From an uncultured Acetatifactor sp. (lineage in GTDB: Bacteria > Bacillota > Clostridia > Lachnospirales > Lachnospiraceae): a stretch of 64,000 nucleotides of DNA. The translations under genes were made by a program, and so were the position numbers. Below the pieces are notes generated by a model. That model had not been told where the DNA came from, ran no database searches, and saw only the letters and a list, made by a program, of their open reading frames with translations. Below are positions 22,001 through 29,688 of this stretch, one piece after another. The stretch lies in assembly GCA_910586835.1 (NCBI GenBank), contig CAJUJU010000001.1:76958-140957 (forward strand). The letters are read 5' to 3'. Each line of letters begins with the position of its first letter. Within the stretch, counting starts at the first letter, position 1.

Positions 22001-22231
22001 TTATCGCTTTAACGACTGGGAAAGAGTTTTCAGTGCCTCCATTCCCTCCAGGCTGACCGCCTCCCTGTTGGCGTTCTGAATCTGCTCATATACTTCCTTG
22101 CGGTAAACAGGCACCTCCCTTGGCGCGGTAATGCCTATCTTTACCTGATCGCCCTTCACCTCAAGGATCGTGACCTCAATATTGTTGTTGATAACGATTG
22201 CCTCGCTCTTTTTTCTTGACAATGCCAGCAT
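22001..22231 (-). CDS. csrA: carbon storage/translation regulator CsrA
   Basis: A 76-residue RNA-binding dimer. MLALSRKKSEAIVINNNIEV, then VKIGITAPREVPVYRKEVYE is the full CsrA consensus. It binds GGA motifs in leaders and blocks translation; in Bacillus it represses flagellin and is antagonised by FliW, encoded just upstream. ATG at 22231 follows the fliW stop by one base, so the two are translationally coupled. The longer in-frame start at 22267 would sit inside fliW and is rejected. Confidence 0.96.
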   Translation of the reverse strand: MLALSRKKSEAIVINNNIEVTILEVKGDQVKIGITAPREVPVYRKEVYEQIQNANREAVSLEGMEALKTLSQSLKR

Positions 22232-22232
22232 C

Positions 22233-22691
22233 CTACTCACCTGCCTTTCGGGACTGCAGGATCTCATAAACCGGGAACTTCACGGGATAATCCCCGTTCT
22301 CCACGATGACCTGGCACGCCTTGTGCTCTTCCACGTTGATGACAAAGGGGCCCTGCAGATTGACGCTCATTCCGGTCAGATCACCGGGAATCGTAGCCGT
22401 CACCAGCACCAGTATATTGTCCGCAGTTACATTTCCTGCGGCGGAAAGCAGTTCGTCGTTCACCTCCGGGTCATAGTCCGGCTTTACAATCAGCGGATCC
22501 ATCACAGGCATGGCAAAACCGGGCTCATCCAGCGACTGCAGAAAACGGATCCCCACATCCGTGCCCTTCTCCTCGTCATGAAGCAGTGCAAACCGCCTCA
22601 GCTCCGGAAAGCCGATGATCCCGTTCTCAAAGGTGATAATCTTTTCGTCTTCGATTTCGATTTCTCCGAATATCTTTGTAGTAACCTTCAT
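22233..22691 (-). CDS. fliW: flagellar assembly factor FliW
   Basis: A 152-residue FliW protein (ITFENGIIGFPELRRFALL, and ILVLVTATIP). FliW binds flagellin or CsrA in turn, so that free CsrA represses flagellin synthesis when flagellin accumulates. The fliW-csrA pair closes the flgM operon, as in many Firmicutes. A small CGCGC-CAAA-GCGCG hairpin (22706-22719) precedes its AAGAGG site. Confidence 0.95.
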   Translation of the reverse strand: MKVTTKIFGEIEIEDEKIITFENGIIGFPELRRFALLHDEEKGTDVGIRFLQSLDEPGFAMPVMDPLIVKPDYDPEVNDELLSAAGNVTADNILVLVTATIPGDLTGMSVNLQGPFVINVEEHKACQVIVENGDYPVKFPVYEILQSRKAGE

Positions 22692-22766
22692 TTTTATACC
22701 TCTTGCGCGCTTTGGCGCGTATACCAGTCAATAGTTGGAAGCAGCTTTCCAGTCCTTACATCCCGC

Positions 22767-24389
22767 TTATATAAAGTTCAGCAGTGTGGTCTGGCTCACC
22801 TTTCCCGTGGCCATAAGAGCAGCCTGATAGGTCAGTTCCGCGCTGGAAAGGTAGATCATTACCTCCGTAATGTCGATATCCTCATTCTGGCTCTTCAGCG
22901 TCTCAAAGGTGGTTTTTTGATTCTGGGTACGGTTTTCCACCAGTTCCAGCTTCTTACTTCTGGTACCGCACTCCGTAATGCAGAGATTGGCGTCGTCCAG
23001 GTATCCCTGGAAGGTGGTAATACCCCGCTCAAACAGCCTCTGCTCCTTGTCTTTCGCAAAGGTCAGCGCCTTCTCGGTGGCCTTCAGCTGCTTTTTCAGA
23101 ACAGCCTCCTCATTGCTTCCCTCTACCGCACTCTCCAACAGCTTATCCAGATTGGCCTTGATTCCCTCCAGCTCCTGCACATCCTTCATGGCGTTCACCA
23201 GGTCGTCCACTTCTCTGCCTATGCCATGCTGAAAGCATTGATCCGCGGTGGAATTCACACGGATGGTCTGATTAAACCCAACATCGTACTCAATATCCTG
23301 GCGCTCCGCATTTCCGCTCAGATATGTTTTGTTATAGAGGGTAGATTCCTCTGTTCTGGGCGAGGATTCACAGTAAAAATAGTGTTCGGGCCGCAGATCG
23401 CCCTTCTGCCAGGAAGACTTTTCATAAGTGACCTGGATCTCTGCCTCGTTCCCCACGGTGGTATCGTCGTCCTTGGTTCCCATCAACGTTTTGTAACGAT
23501 TTTCCCCCAGGAAAATCTCACCGGTCTCCGGCACATAGACAATGGCATCTGGATCATTGCTTACAACCGCATAGGGATCCTCATAGGAATGTACCAGCTG
23601 GATATCTCCTGTTGAAGCGGGGTCGGCCGGATTTTTAAAACCTCCCCAGGTCTGCTTCTGTCCGTTGGCATCCGTATATGTTATCTTGGGGCTTACATCC
23701 GGATACTTAGTACCATCTACTGTACTGTAATCAGAGCAGCTTCCGTAGGCAAGTCTGATGCGGTGCACCTCAACGGTAGAGATCTCTTCGTCGTCAATGG
23801 CCTGCATATCCGCATCCATGTAATTGGAGGAATTCAGATCCAAAAGATCCTTTCCGTTATGCTCCGGAATAATCACCTTTGTCACGGAATCTATGGCACT
23901 GCTGGTCAACTGCTCCGTGATGCTGTAGTTGGTGTTCTCCGCCTTTCCGAAGCTCAGGGAAGTATCCGTACGGTATCCGGTAAACACATACCTGCCTGCA
24001 TAGTCCGCATCACCGGTGCTGTAGACCTCCTCCCCCAGCGCTTTCAGCTGCTCCAGCGCAATCTGCCGATCCTCGGTCTTCAAATATCCGGCGGCACCCT
24101 TGTTGCACTGATTGATCATACCCGTCACAACATTCGACAGGGTTTTCAGCGCATCCTCGGTGACATCAATCCAGCTGTTTGCATCCGGAATATTCTTGCT
24201 GTAATACTGCGTGATCTCCGTCACATTGCTGCGCAGCCGCAAGGCACGAATCGCAATGACCGGGTCATCGGAGGGACGATTGATCTTTTTCTGTGTAGAC
24301 ATCTGCGTACTCAATTTGTCCTTATAAATCTTGTTCGTGTTGATGTTGGACAAATTATTTTTCTGCATGATCTTATTTGTAATTCTCAT
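22767..24389 (-). CDS. flgL: hook-filament junction protein FlgL
   Basis: A 540-residue hook-associated protein 3. The N-terminus (MRITNKIMQKNNLSNINTNK, then NRPSDDPVIAIRALRLRSNV) and C-terminus (DIDITEVMIYLSSAELTYQA) are canonical flagellin-like D0/D1 segments. It is well above the typical length of about 300 because of a large inserted middle region with acidic, Tyr/Asp-rich sequence. ATG at 24389 is chosen because homology starts there and AGGGGG precedes it; an upstream frame to 24500 has no family match. A TGTCCG-ACTTAG-CGGACA hairpin sits just upstream of the ribosome binding site. Confidence 0.9.
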   Translation of the reverse strand: MRITNKIMQKNNLSNINTNKIYKDKLSTQMSTQKKINRPSDDPVIAIRALRLRSNVTEITQYYSKNIPDANSWIDVTEDALKTLSNVVTGMINQCNKGAAGYLKTEDRQIALEQLKALGEEVYSTGDADYAGRYVFTGYRTDTSLSFGKAENTNYSITEQLTSSAIDSVTKVIIPEHNGKDLLDLNSSNYMDADMQAIDDEEISTVEVHRIRLAYGSCSDYSTVDGTKYPDVSPKITYTDANGQKQTWGGFKNPADPASTGDIQLVHSYEDPYAVVSNDPDAIVYVPETGEIFLGENRYKTLMGTKDDDTTVGNEAEIQVTYEKSSWQKGDLRPEHYFYCESSPRTEESTLYNKTYLSGNAERQDIEYDVGFNQTIRVNSTADQCFQHGIGREVDDLVNAMKDVQELEGIKANLDKLLESAVEGSNEEAVLKKQLKATEKALTFAKDKEQRLFERGITTFQGYLDDANLCITECGTRSKKLELVENRTQNQKTTFETLKSQNEDIDITEVMIYLSSAELTYQAALMATGKVSQTTLLNFI

Positions 24390-24539
24390 ATATCCATACC
24401 CCCTGTCCGCTAAGTCGGACATCCTGTTTATTTTCGGAAGACGCCGCTTACTTTTAAAAGCGCTTTTCCCCTCAGCTTCAAAGCCTTTTCCTTGTCCCAT
24501 AAACCGGACACTTTATTCTGCGCTGAACTCTTTCCGCTA

Positions 24540-26603
24540 TCAGACTCCCGTCTCCAGAATCAGCTTGTCATAGATCTCGGTCAGGGTCTGGATCATCTTG
24601 GAAGCCAGGTTATAGCCGTTCTGGTATTTTACCAGATTAACCGCTTCCTCGTCCTCATCCACGCCCGAAATGGAAATTCTCTGGGTGTCAATGGTGCCCG
24701 CGATATCCCGGAAACTGCCGTAAAAGGTATTGGCACGCTGGGAATTCAGCGCCACGTCCGAAAGAATACACTGCAGGAACTCGGTGGCCGAGGAGCCCCG
24801 GAAGCTCATCCTTGTCTTGTCCGTCGCAAGATCCCTGATATCCTCCAGCAGATCGTTCTGTTCCACGCCTTCTCCCTTGTCATATCTGTTGGCAAGCCTG
24901 GAAGGATCGATTTCCATGGCGGAAAGAATATCAAAGTTCATTGCCGTCATGCGATAATAGCTGTCATCGCTGACATTCACGTCGATTTTCAGGCTGAGCC
25001 AAACTTCCCGCTCAACGAACTCATCCAGCGCCTTCTCCACCTCTTCCTGTGTTGCGGCAGGATTATCGATCATATACTGATCCACAAAATCTTTCACAGT
25101 AGTATTCTCGTTGTCTTCTTTATACTTTGCCTTATTGGCCTCCACCACACGATTCACATAGTCGCTGTCATACCGGAAACCATCCGGGAACTCATATTGT
25201 CCCTCGTCGGAGGCGTGTTTTCCGGTAAACATTTTAATACCCTCATTTCCATTGGAATCATAGCCGGAAGTCAGGATATCATTGAACTTCTGGGAAAAAG
25301 TCCTGGCCCACTCGTTCATCTGCTTCATATAATAAGGTACGCCCTGATAAGAAAGGCTGGTGCCTATGGTAGCCGTCTTCCCCATTCTGTCGCTGGTCAC
25401 CGGCTTCGGATTCTTCTGCTGATCCGAGAGCACAAAGGTATAGGAATATTCCGGCTCTCCGGCAGCATTAAAGCTGATTTCACAGTTCCAGGAATCATAA
25501 TAAAATTCCTGATTGCCCAGATTGATGACTCCGCCCTTGTCCGACAGATTACACTTGTTCAGATCTTTCAGATAGTCTTTGCCGACCTGAATCGTAACCG
25601 TGTCGTTTCCGGTGTTCGGATCCTTTCCAAGCTCTGTCACCTCACCCACAAAATTCTCGCCGTTGTTGCCGTCCCGCAATTCCACCAAGCCCTTCAGCGC
25701 TCCGCCCATGGCGGCATTATACAGGTTGAATTTCTGACCGTTCTCCCAGTACACGTCATACAGCCCGTCGATATCGGTCTGGTTCACCTTCTCATAACTG
25801 GTTCTGGCCACACACTCCAGGCCGTTATACTCGCTGCCGTCCACCAAAATCTGCCCGCCGGCAATCTTAATCATAAAACGGTTAGCCCCGGTCTCCCTGT
25901 CCGGATTATTTGCATCTATAATGGGAGTCTCCGTCACGTCCACATCCACAATCTGAGAGAGCTGGTCGATGAGCAGTGTTCTTCTGTCCCGAAGCTCATT
26001 CGCTTTTGTGCCGCTGAGTTCAATGGTGTTAATCTGTTTGTTCAGGGTTGCGATCTCTGAAGCCAGGGAATTCATCTCATCTACTTTCAGCTTGATTTCC
26101 TGGTTTACATCCTTCTGCAGTTTCTCCAGATTGCCTGCCAGACCGTTAAAATACTCTGCCAGCGCTCCCGCATAACCCACAAACTGCGTTTTTGCCGCGG
26201 CATCGTCAGGGGTTTTTAACAGCTCCTGCATACCGGTGATCATCAGGTTGTCAAATACCGTCTTAAACCCTGCATTTTTTCCGTTATCGTCAAAATATGC
26301 CTCGATCTGGGTCATGTAGTACTGCTTCTGGGTATACTCGCCTACCTTCGCGTTGTTATCCCAATATCTTCCGTCATAAAATTCGTCTCTGACACGTTCA
26401 ATGGCAAGCGTCTCCACACCGGCTCCGGCGCAGCCAAAGGTCTGAAACACCCTGAGCGCACCCGCCGCCTGCTGGTTGACCTTCTGTCTGCTGTAGCCTT
26501 CCGTCTGTACATTTGCGATGTTGTTGGATGTAGTGTTCAACGCGGCGTTGCTGGCCAGCAGACCTGTATATGCAATCGTCAGTCCAAAAAATTGTGAGGG
26601 CAT
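24540..26603 (-). CDS. flgK: hook-associated protein FlgK (copy 2)
   Basis: A 687-residue FlgK. Residues 1-60 (SNAALNTTSNNIANVQTEGY) and the last 40 (LVKYQNGYNLASKMIQTLTE) are the paired D0 helices of hook-associated protein 1. It differs in its central region from the FlgK copy just upstream and is 90 residues longer, so it is a diverged paralogue rather than a recent copy. It lies 31 bases after the first copy. The two may form successive rings, or one may be specialised; this is inference. Confidence 0.9.
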   Translation of the reverse strand: MPSQFFGLTIAYTGLLASNAALNTTSNNIANVQTEGYSRQKVNQQAAGALRVFQTFGCAGAGVETLAIERVRDEFYDGRYWDNNAKVGEYTQKQYYMTQIEAYFDDNGKNAGFKTVFDNLMITGMQELLKTPDDAAAKTQFVGYAGALAEYFNGLAGNLEKLQKDVNQEIKLKVDEMNSLASEIATLNKQINTIELSGTKANELRDRRTLLIDQLSQIVDVDVTETPIIDANNPDRETGANRFMIKIAGGQILVDGSEYNGLECVARTSYEKVNQTDIDGLYDVYWENGQKFNLYNAAMGGALKGLVELRDGNNGENFVGEVTELGKDPNTGNDTVTIQVGKDYLKDLNKCNLSDKGGVINLGNQEFYYDSWNCEISFNAAGEPEYSYTFVLSDQQKNPKPVTSDRMGKTATIGTSLSYQGVPYYMKQMNEWARTFSQKFNDILTSGYDSNGNEGIKMFTGKHASDEGQYEFPDGFRYDSDYVNRVVEANKAKYKEDNENTTVKDFVDQYMIDNPAATQEEVEKALDEFVEREVWLSLKIDVNVSDDSYYRMTAMNFDILSAMEIDPSRLANRYDKGEGVEQNDLLEDIRDLATDKTRMSFRGSSATEFLQCILSDVALNSQRANTFYGSFRDIAGTIDTQRISISGVDEDEEAVNLVKYQNGYNLASKMIQTLTEIYDKLILETGV

Positions 26604-26634
26604 CTTTATCTCCTCCCGCCGTTTCTTTTAAAAA

Positions 26635-28419
26635 TTAATGTCCGAGTGTCGTGATAATATGCTCCAGCATCTCGCTGATTACATTAATATAGCGGCTGGA
26701 CGCATTATACGCGTTCTGGAACTTGATCATATTTGACAGTTCCTCGTCCGACGACACTCCAATCACCTGCTCCCTTGCGGAGTGAACCGCTTCCACTGTG
26801 CTCTCCTGATTCTGGTAAATACTGCGGAAGGCATAGCCGGAATTGGATACCTGTGACACCAGATCCGTATAGTAATCCACAAACGTGGTCTTCTTTTTCA
26901 CATTCGGGTTCAGCGTGTAGGACTCTTCCGTAAACGCCGCCTTCAGCGCCTCCGCCGTGGCCTTATCTTCCGAGCCGTCCGGCAGCCGGAAGCCCAGCAT
27001 TGCAGGTCTCTGCATCAGCTCCTGATCGATCTGCAGGTTTTTAATGGAATACAGGCTTTCCGTCTCCTCCAGGTTCTCTTCGTTGTAGACCCAGAAATCT
27101 CCTGTTTTTGTGGTCTGCCTCGTCTGCGTATTTCCGTCGTCATCCGTGTAGGTCTCTGTGTAGGTCACCGTCCCGGACACCTTCCGGTATCCTTCGGTGG
27201 CAACCTTTCCAAACATCTGAATGGGACTGCCGTCCGGCCTGTGCATATATCCGTCGGGATCGTCAAACGCAAACTTGACACCATTCAGGGTGCTGCCGTC
27301 AGCCAGCGTAATATCGCCATCCTGAACTCCCGCGGCCTTTGCCAGTATCTCGTTCACCTTGGTTACCACATTGTGGATCAGCTGGTCAAATTCCGCCTGA
27401 ATGTTCATAACCACCGACTGAGATACGCTGTCGTAATCCTTTTCAATATCGGAGTAGTCCGCCCTGTGATCCCCTCTCGCATGGAGCATTGCCTTCAGGC
27501 CGCCGATATCCGTATTCAAATCCGTGGAGATCTCCCTGTTCAGGTTGAAGACCTCTGCTCCGTCTATATTGTACTCCTTCGTTCCGTCAGCCAGGACACG
27601 ATAATTTGCGTTGATCGGCCAGAAAGGAGTGTAAAATCCTGTGTTGGGGTCTGTGTAAAGACCTATCTCATAGCAGGTGCCGTCCTTGACAAAATCTACG
27701 CCCTCTATCTGAACGGACACGCTTCCGTACATATCTTCCGCGTATGTAATGCTGGCCATCTGGGACAATTCGTCCAGAATCTGGTTTCTGGCATCCCGCA
27801 GGTCGTTGGCATGTTCGATGCCTCCCGCCTCGATGGCTCTGATCTTGTCGTTCAGATAAAGCAGCTTATCCCCGTAGTCGTTGATTTTTTCAACCTGCTT
27901 CCTGATCTGAATATTCAGATTATCCTGATAGGAGCAAAGCCCCTCATAAACCGCGCCCGCACGCTCTACAAACTCGGAGGCTCTCTGTACCAGCAGCCCC
28001 TGCGTCACGGAACTCGCCGGATCCTTCGCCAGCTCCTGAATGGACGTCCAGAAATCGGTGATGGTGGTCTGGAACGCCTCGCCGTTCATTTCGCCCAGCT
28101 GGCTCTCCACCTCCTCCATAACTTCTGTGGACACCTGATAAAACATACTGCGGCCCGATTCCTTGCGGTATGTCTTATCCAAAAAACTATCTCTGATCTG
28201 TTTTACACGGGAATAAACGACACCCAGACCTGTCTGTTTGTTGTTAACAGCTTTGGGATCTACAGAGAGCGTTACATAACGCCTGTCGGACAGCTGAACC
28301 TGCTGCCTTGTGTACCCCACGGTGTCTATATTAGAAAGATTATGCGCTGTGGTATTCAGCGCATTCTGACTTGTCTGTAATCCAGATGATCCGATATATA
28401 AGCTTCCCATTAAAGACAT
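26635..28419 (-). CDS. flgK: hook-associated protein FlgK (copy 1)
   Basis: A 594-residue FlgK with N-terminus MSLMGSLYIGSSGLQTSQNA, LNTTAHNLSNIDTVGYTRQQ and C-terminus LSNMIKFQNAYNASSRYINV. ATG at 28419 has GAGGTG about 6 bases upstream and is preferred over the in-frame GTG at 28428. It lies 14 bases after flgN. FlgN is the usual chaperone for FlgK and FlgL, fitting the order flgM-flgN-flgK-flgK-flgL. Confidence 0.92.
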   Translation of the reverse strand: MSLMGSLYIGSSGLQTSQNALNTTAHNLSNIDTVGYTRQQVQLSDRRYVTLSVDPKAVNNKQTGLGVVYSRVKQIRDSFLDKTYRKESGRSMFYQVSTEVMEEVESQLGEMNGEAFQTTITDFWTSIQELAKDPASSVTQGLLVQRASEFVERAGAVYEGLCSYQDNLNIQIRKQVEKINDYGDKLLYLNDKIRAIEAGGIEHANDLRDARNQILDELSQMASITYAEDMYGSVSVQIEGVDFVKDGTCYEIGLYTDPNTGFYTPFWPINANYRVLADGTKEYNIDGAEVFNLNREISTDLNTDIGGLKAMLHARGDHRADYSDIEKDYDSVSQSVVMNIQAEFDQLIHNVVTKVNEILAKAAGVQDGDITLADGSTLNGVKFAFDDPDGYMHRPDGSPIQMFGKVATEGYRKVSGTVTYTETYTDDDGNTQTRQTTKTGDFWVYNEENLEETESLYSIKNLQIDQELMQRPAMLGFRLPDGSEDKATAEALKAAFTEESYTLNPNVKKKTTFVDYYTDLVSQVSNSGYAFRSIYQNQESTVEAVHSAREQVIGVSSDEELSNMIKFQNAYNASSRYINVISEMLEHIITTLGH

Positions 28420-28433
28420 AGCTATCACCTCTG

Positions 28434-28952
28434 CTATTGTTTGGCATCAAAGCCTCTGCTGAAAACACCCATGGTCTCACCGGTGCTGTATGCTCCCTTC
28501 GTATAGTTCGCCATCTCCGGTGCAGCCTTTGATGCCTGCAACAGATTCATTTCGAACTCCACCATCTCAAGTGCATTCGCCAAAAGTTCCCTGTTCTGCT
28601 CGTTGATCCGCTGCAGCTCCCGCACCGACACCTGAAGTCTGTCATGGGCGTCCGCAAGCTTCTGCTGCTCTGCCGGTCTTGCCGCCAGCATTTCGATCAG
28701 ATTCACAAGCTTTAAGCTTTTCACATCCTTGTTTAACACATTGGCGATATCCGCAGTGGTTTCTGTCCTCTTCTTTTCCAAATGGGAAATCCTGCTTACC
28801 AATTCCTGTTCATCATCCGTGATTTTTTGTAGTTCTTCCAGATTACCTCCCACGATAATCGTTGTTTTTTTCTGAGACAGGCTCAGAAGTCCCTCATATT
28901 CATTGCTTTCCTGTTCAAGCACCTCTATCAGGTTTTCCATTAAGCTTGCCAC
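28434..28952 (-). CDS. flgN: FlgN-type chaperone
   Basis: A 172-residue helical protein (LMENLIEVLEQESNEYEGLL, and LVNLIEMLAARPAEQQKLA) of the FlgN family, which keeps FlgK and FlgL soluble before export. The start is GTG at 28952 with AGGA about 7 bases upstream; an internal ATG at 28940 is possible. It sits between flgM and flgK, as expected. Confidence 0.85.
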   Translation of the reverse strand: MASLMENLIEVLEQESNEYEGLLSLSQKKTTIIVGGNLEELQKITDDEQELVSRISHLEKKRTETTADIANVLNKDVKSLKLVNLIEMLAARPAEQQKLADAHDRLQVSVRELQRINEQNRELLANALEMVEFEMNLLQASKAAPEMANYTKGAYSTGETMGVFSRGFDAKQ

Positions 28953-28960
28953 GGGACTTC

Positions 28961-29236
28961 CTACCTCATTTCCTCATACTTCTGTAAAAGCTTTGCCGCA
29001 AAAGTCGCATTATCGACACTGTAGGTTCCGTTGTTCACCTGTGCCTTGACAGAGGCCGTCAGTTCCTCCCTGATATCAGGGCTCCCTGCAACCGCCGCCT
29101 TCGCCGTCTGGAAATCCTTTCCGAGACTGCTGATCTGCACCTGATCCGCACGCGCCGCGCCGGATGCCTTCTGTGCCTGGCTGACCTTCTTGGTCTGATA
29201 CACCTGCTGTACCTGAGAATATGCTTCAATACGCAT
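28961..29236 (-). CDS. flgM: anti-sigma-28 factor FlgM
   Basis: A 91-residue FlgM. The C-terminal half (IREELTASVKAQVNNGTYSV, then FAAKLLQKYEEMR) is the sigma-28 binding region, and the protein is secreted on hook completion to release sigma-28. ATG at 29236 follows AAGGAGGG; a TTG three bases upstream is also in frame. It is the first gene of the flgM-flgN-flgK-flgK-flgL-fliW-csrA operon and is preceded by a perfect sigma-28 promoter, giving the usual feedback loop. Confidence 0.93.
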   Translation of the reverse strand: MRIEAYSQVQQVYQTKKVSQAQKASGAARADQVQISSLGKDFQTAKAAVAGSPDIREELTASVKAQVNNGTYSVDNATFAAKLLQKYEEMR

Positions 29237-29291
29237 CAAGGATCCCTCCTTTCCTCACTCTGGTCATTTTGTCTGCTGACCTATATTAAGT

Positions 29292-29318
29292 TTATCGGCA
29301 AAGGAGGGAAATACTTTA
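29292..29318 (-). promoter_or_regulatory. sigma-28 promoter of the flgM operon
   Basis: Minus strand TAAA (29315-29318), exactly 15 bases, GCCGATAA (29292-29299): identical to the consensus. About 50 bases of leader precede the flgM ATG. Confidence 0.92.
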
Positions 29319-29339
29319 GTGATTGCCGCGCTGTTTTTT

Positions 29340-29561
29340 TCAGTCAAAAAGATCCTTCAATTTTCCCAGCGCATCGGATGCCTTATCAGCGGTGAGCTTT
29401 GCCTTGACGCCCTGAACCACCTGGTCGATGATCTCATCGGGCAAATCCACTCCCAGAACGTTCTCCAACGCCTTCACCGGCTCCCTCTTAAACTGCTCCT
29501 GAAGCCCTTTGTCCTTGGAGATCTTTTCCACCGCTTTTTTGATCTGCTCCTTTACGTCCAT
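29340..29561 (-). CDS. small helical protein of unknown function
   Basis: A 73-residue charged helical protein (KALENVLGVDLPDEIIDQVV) without signal peptide, membrane helix or cysteine. The segment with FKREPVKALENVLGVDLPDE has the feel of the nitrile-hydratase/Nif11-like leader motif (GVDLP), but no core peptide follows, so it is not a convincing RiPP precursor. ATG at 29561 has GAGGA upstream and a sigma-A-like promoter at 29619-29648. It lies behind two exporter genes and in front of the flagellar operon. Confidence 0.6.
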   Translation of the reverse strand: MDVKEQIKKAVEKISKDKGLQEQFKREPVKALENVLGVDLPDEIIDQVVQGVKAKLTADKASDALGKLKDLFD

Positions 29562-29618
29562 TACACATGTCCTCGCTTTCCTGTTTTTTCAGCTTTCCAT
29601 TTCGAAACCAGCCCTCTT

Positions 29619-29648
29619 ATTATAGCTTCTTCCACATGGCAATGTAAA
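29619..29648 (-). promoter_or_regulatory. sigma-A-type promoter of the 73-residue protein
   Basis: Minus strand TTTACA (29643-29648), 18 bases, TATAAT (29619-29624). The small gene can therefore be transcribed separately from the upstream exporter genes. Confidence 0.55.
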
Positions 29649-29688
29649 GGAGGTAAAATGTCGTTTTCATACGCGATACAGTGCTTTC

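Noticed and set aside
24390..24500. 37-residue N-terminal extension of FlgL
   Set aside because: No family match, basic and unlike FlgL; homology and ribosome binding site place the start at 24389.
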